Below, piece by piece: positions 1 through 9,145 of a stretch of DNA of 64,000 nucleotides. The stretch is from an uncultured Salinicoccus sp. (GTDB lineage Bacteria; Bacillota; Bacilli; Staphylococcales; Salinicoccaceae), in contig CANLWV010000001.1 of assembly GCA_947494965.1 (NCBI GenBank), forward strand, positions 1 to 64,000, written 5' to 3'. The notes under the pieces were generated by a model. The model made no database searches and had not been told where the DNA came from. It worked only from the letters and a program-made list of their open reading frames with translations. The position numbers were made by a program, and so were the translations under genes. Within the stretch, counting starts at the first letter, position 1. Every line of letters starts with the position of its first letter.

Positions 1-93
1 CCTCCGATTCAGTACTTGATGAACATTGTACCATTTCGAAGGTGTTTTATATTGTCTCAAATAATTAGGTTAGTCTAAAGGCTGCTTTTTTTA

Positions 94-822
94 TTAGAGG
101 AAATCGCTGATGCTGTAGCTTTCGGAAAAACCGAAATTGTCTGATGTGATGATGCGTTTTGCGACATAGGCAGCGACTTTCGGTGGATATAGACGATTGG
201 AAGATTTATGCTTTCTGAAGGTTTCAAGGTCCGGGAACTCTTCAGGGTCCGCAGAACGGATTTCCCCCTGCATATCCGTATCGACAACTCCGGGCCTGTA
301 GGTGGCGGTGAATATCGGGTAGTCCAACCGATCCATCTCTTGGCGTAGAACATCACTCACCATATTTACAGCAGCTTTAGAACTGCAATATGCTGACCAA
401 CCTTCCATCGGATTTAAAGCAGCACCACTGGAAACCGTAAGGATGCGTTTTGCAGCTTGGATGTCACTAAAAGCATTGACATAGCCTTTCATCAACAGTG
501 CTGGAGCCAGGACATTGATTTTATAGTTTTTCATAAAACCTTGGGCATCCATATTCGTAATGGAATGGACCGGTCCTACGATGCCTGCATTGTTGATCAA
601 GTATATCTCGTCCCCTTTTTCCGGCGAGATGGAATTGAATATTTCAGGCAACATCTCTTCCAACTTCTGTTCATCCAGGAAATCTACATGAAATTCTTTA
701 TAAAGCTCAACATCCGTTTCGACTTTGGAACGGGAGATGCTGATGATCCGATCTTCCCTGAAGATGTCAAGCATTGCATGACCGAGGCCACGGCTTGTTC
801 CGGTTATAAATACATATCTCAT
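94..822 (-). CDS. SDR family oxidoreductase (YueD / benzil reductase-like)
   Basis: A 242-residue short-chain dehydrogenase/reductase, expected to be a soluble NAD(P)H-dependent carbonyl reductase. The Rossmann glycine motif TGTSRGLG is at residues 7-14, NNAG at 77-80, the catalytic serine in SSG near 131, and the Y145-x3-K149 pair in YCSSK. The overall pattern resembles the sepiapterin reductase / benzil reductase branch (B. subtilis YueD), but the substrate cannot be told from sequence. AAAGGAG lies 8 bases before the ATG. The gene is divergent from argG and appears to be transcribed alone. Confidence 0.85.
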   Translation of the reverse strand: MRYVFITGTSRGLGHAMLDIFREDRIISISRSKVETDVELYKEFHVDFLDEQKLEEMLPEIFNSISPEKGDEIYLINNAGIVGPVHSITNMDAQGFMKNYKINVLAPALLMKGYVNAFSDIQAAKRILTVSSGAALNPMEGWSAYCSSKAAVNMVSDVLRQEMDRLDYPIFTATYRPGVVDTDMQGEIRSADPEEFPDLETFRKHKSSNRLYPPKVAAYVAKRIITSDNFGFSESYSISDFL

Positions 823-901
823 AGTAAACGCTCCTTTTATTCAGTTACTGATGATTATAGAGTCAACTGAAATATTTGTAAAATGCTGAAATGCAGATAA
901 A

Positions 902-943
902 TGAATAAATATACTTGATTACGAATGTTTATAATGATATTAT
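902..943 (+). promoter_or_regulatory. argG promoter with ARG box
   Basis: A -35 TTGATT (915-920) and -10 TATTAT (938-943) are separated by 17 bases. TGAATAAATATACT (902-915) abuts the -35 and fits the ArgR/AhrC operator core TGAAT-wwww-ATTCA, with one perfect arm and one degenerate arm. argR lies in the same window and has a similar site. Repression of argGH by arginine-bound ArgR is inferred. Confidence 0.65.
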
Positions 944-971
944 TTAAATTATTCTAATGACGAGGGGATGT

Positions 972-2183
972 ATGAAGATGAATGAAAAAGTAGTATTGGC
1001 CTATTCAGGCGGTTTGGATACAAGTGTGACAATTCAGTGGTTTATAGATAAAGGATACGATGTTGTGGCGTTGTGCCTAGATGTCGGAGAAGGAAAAGAC
1101 TTAGATGAGGTCCAACAAAAAGCTCTGGATATGGGGGCGATTGAATCATATGTGATTGATACTACAAAAGAGTTTGCAGACGACTTCGTTTCTTATGCAA
1201 TTTATGCAAATTCTATGTATGAAGGAAAATATCCACTAGTATCTGCATTGAGTCGCCCTTTAATCTCCAAGAAACTCGTGGAAGTTGCACACCAATCCAA
1301 TGCAGACTATGTCGCCCATGGTTGCACAGGTAAGGGCAACGACCAAGTCCGCTTTGAAGTGGCCATCAAAAGCCTTGATCCTGCACTTAAGGTTCTTGCA
1401 CCAGTACGTGAATGGACATGGAGTAGGGAAGAGGAGATCGATTATGCCAAAGAAAAGCAGATTCCCATCCCGGTAAACCTCGACTCGCCTTATTCGATAG
1501 ACCAGAATCTGTGGGGCAGGAGCAATGAATGCGGTGTGCTTGAGGATCCTTGGGCCAAGCCACCGGAAGATGCATATGATCTGACCAGAAACATCAAGGA
1601 AACCCCTGACGAAACGGAAGAACTTGTACTGCATTTTGAAAATGGACTGCCAAAAGCCCTCAATGGTGTGTTCTACGAGTTGGATGAACTGATCATCAAA
1701 TTGAATGAGATTGCCGGAGTCCACGGTATCGGGAGGATAGACCATGTCGAAAACAGGCTCGTTGGTATCAAATCACGCGAAGTGTATGAGACACCAGGTG
1801 CGAAGGTGATCCTTACAGCGAAGCACGACCTTGAAACGATCACATTGACAAAAGACATTGCGCACTTCAAACCATCCATCGAGCAGAAATTCACAGAGCA
1901 GATCTATAACGGGCTGTGGTTCTCCCCATTGTCGGAGTCCCTCAGGAAAATGCTTAAAGACATGCAGCAGCCAGTTAACGGCGAAGTGCGCCTTGAACTG
2001 TACAAAGGCAATGTGACGGTCACCGGCAGGCGTTCCGACAACAGCTTGTATGATGAAAAACTTGCAACCTATACCAATGAAGATGCTTTCAATCAAGATG
2101 CTTCTGTAGGGTTCATTGAAATTTTCGGATTGCCGACCAAAGTAAAGGCGATGCTTGATAATGGTGTGAAACTTTATGACTAA
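972..2183 (+). CDS. argG: Argininosuccinate synthase
   Basis: Catalyses ATP-dependent condensation of citrulline and aspartate to argininosuccinate, the penultimate step of arginine synthesis. The N-type ATP pyrophosphatase motif SGGLDTS is at residues 12-18, and family blocks such as [14 protein letters not shown] and [12 protein letters not shown] follow. Length of about 403 residues is normal. An in-frame ATG at 957 lies before the GAGGGG ribosome site, so the start is 972 or 978; 972 is given. It overlaps argH by 8 bases, so the two are cotranscribed from the ARG-box promoter. Confidence 0.97.
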   Translation: MKMNEKVVLAYSGGLDTSVTIQWFIDKGYDVVALCLDVGEGKDLDEVQQKALDMGAIESYVIDTTKEFADDFVSYAIYANSMYEGKYPLVSALSRPLISKKLVEVAHQSNADYVAHGCTGKGNDQVRFEVAIKSLDPALKVLAPVREWTWSREEEIDYAKEKQIPIPVNLDSPYSIDQNLWGRSNECGVLEDPWAKPPEDAYDLTRNIKETPDETEELVLHFENGLPKALNGVFYELDELIIKLNEIAGVHGIGRIDHVENRLVGIKSREVYETPGAKVILTAKHDLETITLTKDIAHFKPSIEQKFTEQIYNGLWFSPLSESLRKMLKDMQQPVNGEVRLELYKGNVTVTGRRSDNSLYDEKLATYTNEDAFNQDASVGFIEIFGLPTKVKAMLDNGVKLYD

Positions 2184-3552
2184 AAAGGCATGGGGCGGAA
2201 GATTCCAAGGCGAGTCACTGGGTTGGGTGGAAGCATTCAATGCTTCCATCCATTTTGACAAGATACTCATCGAGAAAGATATAGAAGGTAGTATTGCACA
2301 TGCAACCATGCTGGAGAAGAAGGGGATTTTAAGCGAAGACGAAGCAGCACAGATCATCTCCGGGTTAAAGGCGGTCATGGAGGATTACAATGCGGGGCGG
2401 ATGGAACTGTCCGTACAGCATGAAGACATCCATATGAATGTCGAACGCGCACTGATCAATAAAATCGGGGAAGTGGGCGGCAAACTGCACACAGGGAGAA
2501 GCCGTAATGATCAGGTAGCGACAGATATGCATCTATACATGAAAGAACAAGTAGAACATATTATAGAAAGCATCGATAGTCTGAAAAAGATTATCCTCGC
2601 ACTTGCCGAGGAAAATATCCATGTCATCATGCCTGGCTACACTCACCTTCAAAGGGCACAGCCAGTCCTCTTTTCGCATCATATCATGGCATATTTCTGG
2701 ATGCTGCAAAGGGATGGGGAGCGCTTCAGGGAGTCATTGAAGCGCATCGATCTATCACCGCTTGGAGCGGGGGCAATCAGCGGCACGACATTCGATATTG
2801 ATCGCGAGATGACCGCCGACCTCCTTGGCTTTTCTGATATATATCAAAACAGTATGGATGCCGTCAGTGACCGTGACTATATCATTGAAACCCTTTCAAA
2901 TATCAGCCTCGTGATGATACATCTGTCGAGGTTATCGGAAGAAATCATCTTCTGGATGAGCGAAGAAGCGAATTTCATTCAGCTGTCCGACCAATTCACT
3001 ACCGGGAGCTCCATGATGCCACAGAAGAAGAATCCTGACATGGCAGAACTGATCCGCGGAAAAAGCGGACGGACGACCGGTGCCCTGATGGGCATGTTGA
3101 TGTTGGTCAAAGGCCTCCCCTTGACCTATAATAAAGACCTTCAGGAAGATAAAGAAGGAATATTTGATGCAGTGACGACTGTTTTGGGGTCCCTAGAGAT
3201 AATGAACGGCATGTTGGAGACTCTGTCCATAAATGAGGAAGTGCTAGAGGAGACGGTATCAGAAGATTTTTCAAATGCTACAGAACTGGCTGATTATCTG
3301 GTGCAGAAGGGAGTGCCTTTCAGAAAGGCTCATGAAGTGGTGGGGAAACTTGTTTTAAAGTGCATCCATTCCGGCAAGTACCTCAAAGATCTTAGCCTAG
3401 AGGAATTCAAGCAACATCACTCTTCAATAGAGGACGACATCTATGATCAACTCTCCCCCCGCACATCAGTTGACAGAAGGAACAGCCGGGGTGGCACCGG
3501 CACAGAGGCAGTAATCGCACAGATGAAACGTGCCGAAGCACTACTGAAATGA
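2176..3552 (+). CDS. argH: Argininosuccinate lyase
   Basis: Splits argininosuccinate into arginine and fumarate, the last step of arginine synthesis. It is a 458-residue member of the fumarase/aspartase superfamily. The signature loop [12 protein letters not shown] (277-288) with its catalytic serine is intact, as are the TGRSRNDQ block near residue 110 and the histidine in [10 protein letters not shown] near 160. The ATG lies inside the end of argG (8-base overlap), which suggests translational coupling. A strong terminator follows directly. Confidence 0.97.
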   Translation: MTKKAWGGRFQGESLGWVEAFNASIHFDKILIEKDIEGSIAHATMLEKKGILSEDEAAQIISGLKAVMEDYNAGRMELSVQHEDIHMNVERALINKIGEVGGKLHTGRSRNDQVATDMHLYMKEQVEHIIESIDSLKKIILALAEENIHVIMPGYTHLQRAQPVLFSHHIMAYFWMLQRDGERFRESLKRIDLSPLGAGAISGTTFDIDREMTADLLGFSDIYQNSMDAVSDRDYIIETLSNISLVMIHLSRLSEEIIFWMSEEANFIQLSDQFTTGSSMMPQKKNPDMAELIRGKSGRTTGALMGMLMLVKGLPLTYNKDLQEDKEGIFDAVTTVLGSLEIMNGMLETLSINEEVLEETVSEDFSNATELADYLVQKGVPFRKAHEVVGKLVLKCIHSGKYLKDLSLEEFKQHHSSIEDDIYDQLSPRTSVDRRNSRGGTGTEAVIAQMKRAEALLK

Positions 3553-3553
3553 C

Positions 3554-3590
3554 AAAAAAGGCAAATCCTCTAGAGGATTTGCCTTTTTTA
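3554..3590. terminator. Bidirectional terminator between argH and yqgW
   Basis: A long perfect stem built on GGCAAATCCTC / GAGGATTTGCC, flanked by A6 on the left and T6 on the right. It can therefore end argH on the plus strand and yqgW on the minus strand. Confidence 0.9.
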
Positions 3591-3605
3591 TATAAACGGT
3601 CCAGC

Positions 3606-3845
3606 CTAGTGCCCGAGGTCTGGATAACCGTATGTAAATATAGTCGCGATTGCGAAGAAACCAAAAGTGGCAACTGTTGCTAGACTGAAAAGTACCGCCA
3701 ACAGATTTTTATTTTTGACTGCCGCCACCAATCCCCATATACCGACGATTGAAATCATCAGCATCAGCAGGGAAAAAGTATTGATCCCGATGTGGATCGT
3801 TACGCCGCCAATTTCAAACAGCTCACCCGTATCAATGAATGGCAT
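3606..3845 (-). CDS. DUF2759 family small membrane protein (YqgW-like)
   Basis: A 79-residue protein with two predicted membrane helices (about residues 22-42 and 48-70) and no catalytic motif. Sequence and position beside yqgX and yqgY match B. subtilis YqgW (DUF2759), whose function is unknown. A TTG lies at 3854 but touches the GGGAGG ribosome site directly. The ATG at 3845 sits 9 bases from that site and is the better start. The gene is divergent from the metallo-beta-lactamase gene that follows. Confidence 0.75.
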   Translation of the reverse strand: MPFIDTGELFEIGGVTIHIGINTFSLLMLMISIVGIWGLVAAVKNKNLLAVLFSLATVATFGFFAIATIFTYGYPDLGH

Positions 3846-3935
3846 GATGCTCAACCTCCCATAATCTCTTTATTCTCATATATATTGTATAATTAAAAAT
3901 GTACTTTGTCGAGGAGATTTTAAGGAGGATCATTT

Positions 3936-4568
3936 ATGGAAATAAGAACTTTACCCCTTGGGCCATTGGAAACGAATTGTTATCTGCTGCGTGAAGGAGA
4001 AGAGGTACTGATCGTCGATCCATCTGGAGAGCCTGAAAAGATCAAGGAGGCTATCGGGTTGGATCAGACCGTCAAAGGGATTTTGCTGACCCACGCCCAT
4101 TTCGATCATATCGGAGCACTCGAAGATATCGCCAATCATTATGATGCTAAAACCTGGATGGGGCGCCCAGAGCTTGAGTGGCTTGAGTGGCTTGCCGACC
4201 CGGCAAAGAATGGGTCGGCCAAGTATACGGACATGGGCTTGCCTATTATAACAGCCGATATACAGCCAATACCTCTAGAAGAAGGTCGTCATTCGATTGG
4301 TAAGTTTGAGTTCGAGGTCCTTTATACACCGGGCCATTCACCTGGAAGCTTAAGCTATCTTTTTAACGACTTCATCGTTTCAGGTGATGTCCTGTTCAAC
4401 GGTGGGATAGGAAGGACAGATTTATATCAAGCAGACCATAGCACCTTGATCGACAGCATCCGCAGCAAGATGTATATGCTCGATGATGAGATCGTTGTAT
4501 ACCCAGGGCACGGCCCGGAGACCACCATCGGGTATGAAAAGAAGACAAATCCTTTTGTGAGGAAATAG
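3936..4568 (+). CDS. MBL-fold hydrolase, glyoxalase II-like (YqgX)
   Basis: A 210-residue metallo-beta-lactamase-fold hydrolase of the YqgX / hydroxyacylglutathione hydrolase type. The dinuclear zinc motif THAHFDH is at 52-58, with a later histidine in HSPGS, an aspartate in SGDVLF and the final PGHGP. In bacteria without glutathione these enzymes are thought to act on bacillithiol or other thioesters; that assignment is inference. AAGGAGG precedes the ATG. A 9-base in-frame tandem duplication (4173-4190) gives LEWLEWL. It shares a terminator with convergent yqgY. Confidence 0.85.
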   Translation: MEIRTLPLGPLETNCYLLREGEEVLIVDPSGEPEKIKEAIGLDQTVKGILLTHAHFDHIGALEDIANHYDAKTWMGRPELEWLEWLADPAKNGSAKYTDMGLPIITADIQPIPLEEGRHSIGKFEFEVLYTPGHSPGSLSYLFNDFIVSGDVLFNGGIGRTDLYQADHSTLIDSIRSKMYMLDDEIVVYPGHGPETTIGYEKKTNPFVRK

Positions 4569-4569
4569 A

Positions 4570-4607
4570 AAAAGGACCGTACAGATTTGAATCTGTACGG
4601 TCCTTTT
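4570..4607. terminator. Bidirectional terminator between yqgX and yqgY
   Basis: A 17-bp perfect stem (AAAAGGACCGTACAGAT with its complement) around a 4-base loop, with A and T runs at the two ends. It serves both convergent genes. Confidence 0.9.
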
Positions 4608-4615
4608 AAACATGA

Positions 4616-4855
4616 TCAACCAAATCTCGGCTCGAGTAAAAATGTAGTGAAGTACGTAAAACCTACAAAGAAAAGGACGAGGTATGCAGCAAAAACGTAC
4701 ATGTACATCCTTTCTGTCAATTTCATGTAACCGAGGAGAATGAAGAATCCGGTTTGCGCGAGAAACAGCAATGTCATCGCCATCATGTCACCGACATAGA
4801 AGAGGATTGCAAATACACCAGTCCAAAAGCCGAGTGTCTTGAATACTTTATCCAT
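4616..4855 (-). CDS. DUF2626 family small membrane protein (YqgY-like)
   Basis: A 79-residue protein with about three hydrophobic segments covering most of its length, ending in FLLEPRFG. Sequence and place next to yqgX match B. subtilis YqgY (DUF2626). Its function is not known. AAAGGACTG precedes the ATG. The minus-strand orientation against yqgX, with a shared terminator, makes it an independent unit. Confidence 0.75.
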   Translation of the reverse strand: MDKVFKTLGFWTGVFAILFYVGDMMAMTLLFLAQTGFFILLGYMKLTERMYMYVFAAYLVLFFVGFTYFTTFLLEPRFG

Positions 4856-5070
4856 AAGAACAGTCCTTTCATCCTTACTTTACATATCATAGTCAATTAT
4901 AAATAAAGAAGATATTAAAGTAAATACTAAATAAATCAAATGGTTTGGAATCCATTTCCATTATTCACTATTATACAACAAAAACTATGCCAATAAGGGG
5001 AAATTCATCAATTTATTTCAGAAAAGATCAATTCCTTCACTTTTACCCATATATAAGGTGGAGGTGAAGA

Positions 5071-6063
5071 ATGAAAAAGCTTATAGAAACGATTTTAAAA
5101 GATGCAATGCTTGAGGAGGCCACGGATGTCCACTTGACATCTGAAGGTGAAATGGCGCATGTGAGGATCCGTTGCCTCGGAAAGATGCAGCTGCTCGAAG
5201 TGATCGACATTGAAGTCTATAGGCGAGCCATCAACTATCTGAAATTCATTGCAGATCTCGACATCAACGAACATCGTGTCCCGCAGAGTGGCCGCACCGC
5301 AATCCTGATTGATGAAGAAGTCGTCAACCTCAGGGTCAGTACACTACCAGTCTCGCTTATGGACGAAGTGGTCGTCATACGAATCCTCAACCTGATGGAA
5401 GATAAGGCATCGAATGAACTATTCAGCACCACTTCTGAATACGACTTCTTCCAGGACTACATCAACCGGCAACAAGGTCTGATTCTGTTCACAGGTCCCA
5501 CCGGTTCCGGGAAATCGACACTGATGCATCGGTTGATCAGGGAGGTCGCAGCAAGAGGGGAACGGCAAATAATCAGCATTGAAGACCCGATTGAATATGA
5601 GCAGGAAGGGATTGTACAGGTTGAGATCAATGAAAAAGCACAAATCGACTACGAGCCTCTGCTAAAAGGTGTGTTGAGGTGTGACCCGGATGTCATAATG
5701 TTCGGGGAGATAAGGGATGCTAATATCGCGTCCAACCTACTTAGGGCAAGTTTATCGGGACACCTTGTATTCAGTACATTCCACAGCAAATCTGCTGTGG
5801 CCGCACTCAGTCGCCTTAAAGATTTTGGGCTCTATGATGAAGAGATGATACAAAGTATCTCATTGATCATAAACCAGCGTCTCATCCATACTCAAAAAGG
5901 ATCTTATATCATTTATGAAACGCTTGGAAATACAGAGATACAAGAGTTTTTGAAGACCGGTTCCGTTGTTTATGGGACACTGCACGACCGCCTGATCCTT
6001 ATGCTTGATGAAGGGGGGCTGAATGCGGATGAGTTTAGGTTTTACGAGGATAAATTCAAATAA
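5071..6063 (+). CDS. comGA: Competence pseudopilus assembly ATPase ComGA
   Basis: A cytoplasmic GspE/PilB-type traffic ATPase that powers assembly of the DNA-uptake pseudopilus. Its 330 residues contain Walker A GPTGSGKST (142-150), the Asp-box IISIEDPIEYEQ, Walker B DPDVIMFGEIRD, and the His-box region GHLVFSTFHSKSA. As in other ComGA proteins, the long N-terminal domain of PilB is missing. It is the first gene of a seven-gene comG run and has a strong GGTGGAGGTG ribosome site. The 215-base upstream region should hold the promoter, but no convincing sigma-A site is visible. Confidence 0.95.
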   Translation: MKKLIETILKDAMLEEATDVHLTSEGEMAHVRIRCLGKMQLLEVIDIEVYRRAINYLKFIADLDINEHRVPQSGRTAILIDEEVVNLRVSTLPVSLMDEVVVIRILNLMEDKASNELFSTTSEYDFFQDYINRQQGLILFTGPTGSGKSTLMHRLIREVAARGERQIISIEDPIEYEQEGIVQVEINEKAQIDYEPLLKGVLRCDPDVIMFGEIRDANIASNLLRASLSGHLVFSTFHSKSAVAALSRLKDFGLYDEEMIQSISLIINQRLIHTQKGSYIIYETLGNTEIQEFLKTGSVVYGTLHDRLILMLDEGGLNADEFRFYEDKFK

Positions 6064-7081
6064 ACTCGGCAAATATGATGCCCACTTTCTGATCAAGCTC
6101 GCTGATTTGCTTGAAACTGGCTTCACTATGCAGCAGTCACTGCTTTTCCTGTTGGAACAATATGATGTGCTGAAACCAAAAGATCGACTGCAGATGATAG
6201 AGGCCGTCCGAGAAGGAAAAAGCCTTGGAAAATTACTTAAGGATATGGGATATGGCAATTCAGTCATTATCCAAATTGCATTTTCTGAAATACATGGGAA
6301 AGTATTGGAGACGTTGCGAGAATCTGCAAGGTATATCGAATACGTGAGGAATACGCGTTCGAAACTGCTTAAGGCGTTGCAGTATCCTTTGTTGCTGATA
6401 ACAATCTTTGTAGGGCTTCTATTGACCCTCAATTTTACAGTCATCCCCCAATTCAAAAGCCTTTACAGTGCCATGGGCACACAATCTCAAGGGATTGTGG
6501 CACTGCTCATCAAAGCGCTTGATGCGTTGCCTATAGCACTCCTGGTGTGCTTTATAACCGGAGTTGTGGCTTGTATTGCTATATCAGCTATCTTTTCCAT
6601 CAAGGACGTGGCATTGAAATCTCGTATATTTACCAAGATACCTTTAGTGAATTATTTTTTTACCGGCTATCAGACATATAGGTTTTCACGGGAGTTCGGC
6701 TATTTTCTGAATAATGGACTTGAAGTGAAGGAGATTCTTGACCTTTTCATTCATCAGGAAATAAATGGCTATCTAAGATATATGTCGGAGTCCATAAAGG
6801 ATGGCTTGATGAATGGTGAAAGCCTGTCACTTGTCCTGGGCGAGGTAGAATTGCTTGATGCCAAATTGGCTGTGTTCGTCAGTCACGGCGAACAGAACAG
6901 CAGCGTCGGCAAGGAGCTTATCATGTTCAGCGAATACACGTTGGAGCGTCTTATCATGTATGTGGAAAATATAACGAAGAAGATACAACCCGTAATCTTC
7001 GCAATACTCGGAGTCCTCATCATCTGCTTATATCTGATTATAATACTACCGATATTCCAGATGATGTCTGCGATAAACTAG
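6023..7081 (+). CDS. comGB: Competence pseudopilus platform protein ComGB
   Basis: A polytopic inner-membrane protein of the GspF/PilC family, about 350 residues. It has two repeated cytoplasmic T2SSF domains (about 20-125 and 215-330) and hydrophobic segments near 118-145, 165-195 and at the C-terminus. It anchors ComGA and receives prepilins. It overlaps comGA by 41 bases. Two ATGs (6023 and 6029) follow the AAGGGGGG site and I cannot separate them. All seven comG genes are tightly packed, so they should form one transcript. Confidence 0.92.
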   Translation: MRMSLGFTRINSNKLGKYDAHFLIKLADLLETGFTMQQSLLFLLEQYDVLKPKDRLQMIEAVREGKSLGKLLKDMGYGNSVIIQIAFSEIHGKVLETLRESARYIEYVRNTRSKLLKALQYPLLLITIFVGLLLTLNFTVIPQFKSLYSAMGTQSQGIVALLIKALDALPIALLVCFITGVVACIAISAIFSIKDVALKSRIFTKIPLVNYFFTGYQTYRFSREFGYFLNNGLEVKEILDLFIHQEINGYLRYMSESIKDGLMNGESLSLVLGEVELLDAKLAVFVSHGEQNSSVGKELIMFSEYTLERLIMYVENITKKIQPVIFAILGVLIICLYLIIILPIFQMMSAIN

Positions 7082-7091
7082 GAGGAAACAG

Positions 7092-7421
7092 ATGAAAAAA
7101 TATTTTAAAGGAAAAATGAAGGCAAACGGTGAAGAAGGATTTACTCTGATTGAAATGCTGTTGGTGCTACTGGTCATATCAGTGCTGATCATACTGATCA
7201 TTCCGAACATAGCGGCCCAAAGTGCAAACGTCCAGGACACAGGATGTGAAGCGCAAGTAAGGATGGTCCAGAGCCAAGTGGAATCCTATACATTGAACGA
7301 GGGCGCGCCGCCTGCTTCAATCAATGCACTCGTACCTGAGTATTTGACCGACGACCAAGTTACATGTGCGAACGGAGACACCATTGCCGTCACCAATGGC
7401 AAAGCAGCACGCACGCCATGA
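7092..7421 (+). CDS. comGC: Major pseudopilin ComGC
   Basis: A 109-residue prepilin, the main structural subunit of the competence pseudopilus. After a basic leader the type III signal sequence EEG^FTLIEML is present, with the methylatable phenylalanine and Glu+5, then a hydrophobic helix. Two cysteines (in TGCEAQ and VTCANG) could form the disulfide known in ComGC. GGAGG is well placed before the ATG. Processing by the prepilin peptidase ComC is expected; its gene is not in the window. Confidence 0.93.
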   Translation: MKKYFKGKMKANGEEGFTLIEMLLVLLVISVLIILIIPNIAAQSANVQDTGCEAQVRMVQSQVESYTLNEGAPPASINALVPEYLTDDQVTCANGDTIAVTNGKAARTP

Positions 7422-7827
7422 TGGTTTTACGCTTCTTGAAATGATGCTGACATTATTCATCGTCAGCATCATATTGCTTATTGGCGTAGTCAGTATACCT
7501 GACTACGAAGCAGGCGGGACAGAAGGGGACATAGAACGGATAAGCCATTTCTTCTATAACGCCCAGACGGAGGCGATGGCTTCAAAATCTTATAATATTG
7601 TCGATATCGACCGTGCCGGCAACACTTTTCATCTACGTAGCCGGGATGGCAATATACTTAATTCCTATACACCTGAGTGGTGCCAGCTCAATTCAGGCGG
7701 GCTCGAGCGCATCATCTTTAAGCCAGATGGTGATGCGAACAAGTTCGGCACCATAAGTTTAGACTGTCCAGGTTCTTCTGTAAGATTCATTTTCCAGATT
7801 GAGAGGGGGCGGTTCCGTGTCGAATGA
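7396..7827 (+). CDS. comGD: Minor pseudopilin ComGD
   Basis: A prepilin-like protein of about 143 residues. The class III signal HDG^FTLLEMMLTLFIVS is followed by a soluble C-terminal domain. The start is uncertain: the ATG at 7396 gives a short basic leader, while an in-frame GTG at 7366 would add ten residues. Neither has a clear ribosome site, so translation is probably coupled to comGC, which it overlaps by about 26 bases. It is a minor subunit of the DNA-uptake pseudopilus. Confidence 0.85.
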   Translation: MAKQHARHDGFTLLEMMLTLFIVSIILLIGVVSIPDYEAGGTEGDIERISHFFYNAQTEAMASKSYNIVDIDRAGNTFHLRSRDGNILNSYTPEWCQLNSGGLERIIFKPDGDANKFGTISLDCPGSSVRFIFQIERGRFRVE

Positions 7828-8089
7828 AAAAGGGTTCATGCTGATTGATGGACTGCTTGCGATGCTGTGCCTCAGTATCATTGCCGTCACTCTGGTGCCG
7901 GCAGTCATTACAATTCAAACTACAGCCGAAGAAGCGCAGATCCAACTGGAATTACATCGGACGCTATACATTGAGTTACTCTCCTACGATGATCGGGAGA
8001 CATTCATCAGTCAGACCGAGAACTGGGTTGTCGAAGGAGGCAGAATATGTGGCAAAGCGAGCGGAGAATGCATCAAAATCAAAAAATGA
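7817..8089 (+). CDS. comGE: Minor pseudopilin ComGE
   Basis: A 90-residue protein with a prepilin-like N-terminus (NEKG^FMLIDGLLAML) and a hydrophobic helix. Asp replaces the usual Glu at position +5, as in some minor pseudopilins. The GTG start at 7817 follows an AGGGGG site by about 8 bases; an upstream TTG at 7799 has no ribosome site. It overlaps comGD by 11 bases. The role in competence is inferred from order and the signal sequence, since sequence conservation of ComGE is weak. Confidence 0.8.
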   Translation: MSNEKGFMLIDGLLAMLCLSIIAVTLVPAVITIQTTAEEAQIQLELHRTLYIELLSYDDRETFISQTENWVVEGGRICGKASGECIKIKK

Positions 8090-8486
8090 TTCAGGATTCA
8101 CTTACCTAGAAGTACTTGTCAGCTTGGGCATCGCTACTTTTATAATGGCTCTATTGCCTTCATTACTCGCGCTATTCAATTATGAAGAAGAGGAAATGGA
8201 GTTCGAACATGATTTTTTCATAATCGATATCAGCCAGTCATATAAGGATAGTACAGCCACTGATTATGAGCCGAGCCAGGAATCCATTGTTTTCATGGAT
8301 AAGACAACTAAAGTACGCTATAGAAGACATGGCTCGAGAATCATTAAGACAGTGGGGGACAAAGGTTACGTTACGGTAATGTTCAATGTCACCGAATTTA
8401 AGGTTGAAGAGACGGATGAGTCCATCATCCTCTCGTTTCTCGGGAAGGGAATGGAAAATGAAGAACAGATTACATTTATCAAATGA
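8049..8486 (+). CDS. comGF: Minor pseudopilin ComGF
   Basis: A 145-residue prepilin-like protein with signal SG^FTYLEVLVSLGIAT near residue 17 and a C-terminal domain matching the ComGF type. The chosen start is GTG at 8049, because a perfect AAGGAGG (8034-8040) stands 8 bases before it. A long 5' extension in the same frame would run through comGE and is rejected. It overlaps the end of comGE by 41 bases. Confidence 0.85.
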   Translation: MAKRAENASKSKNDSGFTYLEVLVSLGIATFIMALLPSLLALFNYEEEEMEFEHDFFIIDISQSYKDSTATDYEPSQESIVFMDKTTKVRYRRHGSRIIKTVGDKGYVTVMFNVTEFKVEETDESIILSFLGKGMENEEQITFIK

Positions 8487-8634
8487 AGGTTTCTTCAGCT
8501 TCTCGATGTATATTGTATTGATATATATGGCAGGCGTGTACTATCATTATCATAACCGCTTCATGATGATCATTGAAATACAATCCAATTTCATCGAAAT
8601 CTATAATACGCGGATACAAGATATACTGGGGTGA
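8458..8634 (+). CDS. Short ComGG-position protein
   Basis: A 58-residue protein in the place of comGG. It starts at ATG 8458, overlapping comGF by 29 bases, with a GGAAGGG ribosome site. It has one hydrophobic segment (about residues 11-28) and no FTLxE prepilin cleavage motif, although EGFFSFSM is a faint echo. B. subtilis ComGG is about twice as long, so this is a much reduced form or an unrelated small membrane protein. Assignment to competence rests on position only. Confidence 0.5.
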   Translation: MKNRLHLSNEGFFSFSMYIVLIYMAGVYYHYHNRFMMIIEIQSNFIEIYNTRIQDILG

Positions 8635-8638
8635 GGAT

Positions 8639-9115
8639 ATGATCCTTATAGGCTTTATGGGGAGCGGGAAGACTACGGTCGCAAAATTGCTTGGTGCACA
8701 TATGGAAAGGGAAGTCCGTGACCTTGATGAAGAAATCGTAAAATCCTCAGGGATGACCATCCCCGAAATATTTGCAGCTGAAGGTGAGACAGGTTTCAGG
8801 GTACGTGAATATGATGTCCTAAAAGCACTGCCTAAGCAGGACATTCTTGCGACAGGCGGAGGCGTGGTGACGTATGCAGCCTCAAGAAGGCTTCTTATGG
8901 AGATGGATCAGCCGATCATCTATCTTCATGCAGATTTTCCAACGCTTTATAATAGGATCCGTGAGGATATGAACAGACCTTTAGTAAAAGATAAGGCATC
9001 GGTGAAGAAACTATACGAAGAACGTCTTGATCTATACCGCAGCACTTCAGCAATTGAGATCGATGCCACTTCAACCCCAAAAACCGTCGTCGATCAGATA
9101 ATGCAGACCCTTTAA
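8639..9115 (+). CDS. aroK: Shikimate kinase
   Basis: Phosphorylates shikimate at O3 with ATP in the aromatic amino acid pathway. The protein has 159 residues, with P-loop GFMGSGKT (5-12), the shikimate-binding aspartate in RDLDEEI, the GGGVV block and the lid region RPLV. The start is ATG 8639 after GGGGTGAGG; an upstream in-frame ATG at 8573 lies inside the ComGG-position gene and has no ribosome site. It follows that gene by 4 bases, so comG transcription may read into it. Confidence 0.93.
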   Translation: MILIGFMGSGKTTVAKLLGAHMEREVRDLDEEIVKSSGMTIPEIFAAEGETGFRVREYDVLKALPKQDILATGGGVVTYAASRRLLMEMDQPIIYLHADFPTLYNRIREDMNRPLVKDKASVKKLYEERLDLYRSTSAIEIDATSTPKTVVDQIMQTL

Positions 9116-9145
9116 TGCACTTTCCTAGACAATGAATTAAAGCGC

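Noticed and set aside
823..956. T-box leader before argG
   Set aside because: No T-box core or terminator/antiterminator pair; the ARG box and promoter explain the region.
4856..5070. ComK boxes or a sigma-H promoter upstream of comGA
   Set aside because: AT-rich pieces such as AGGGGAAATT followed by CAGAAAAG faintly recall a sigma-H promoter, and some A/T runs recall ComK boxes, but none fits well enough to list.
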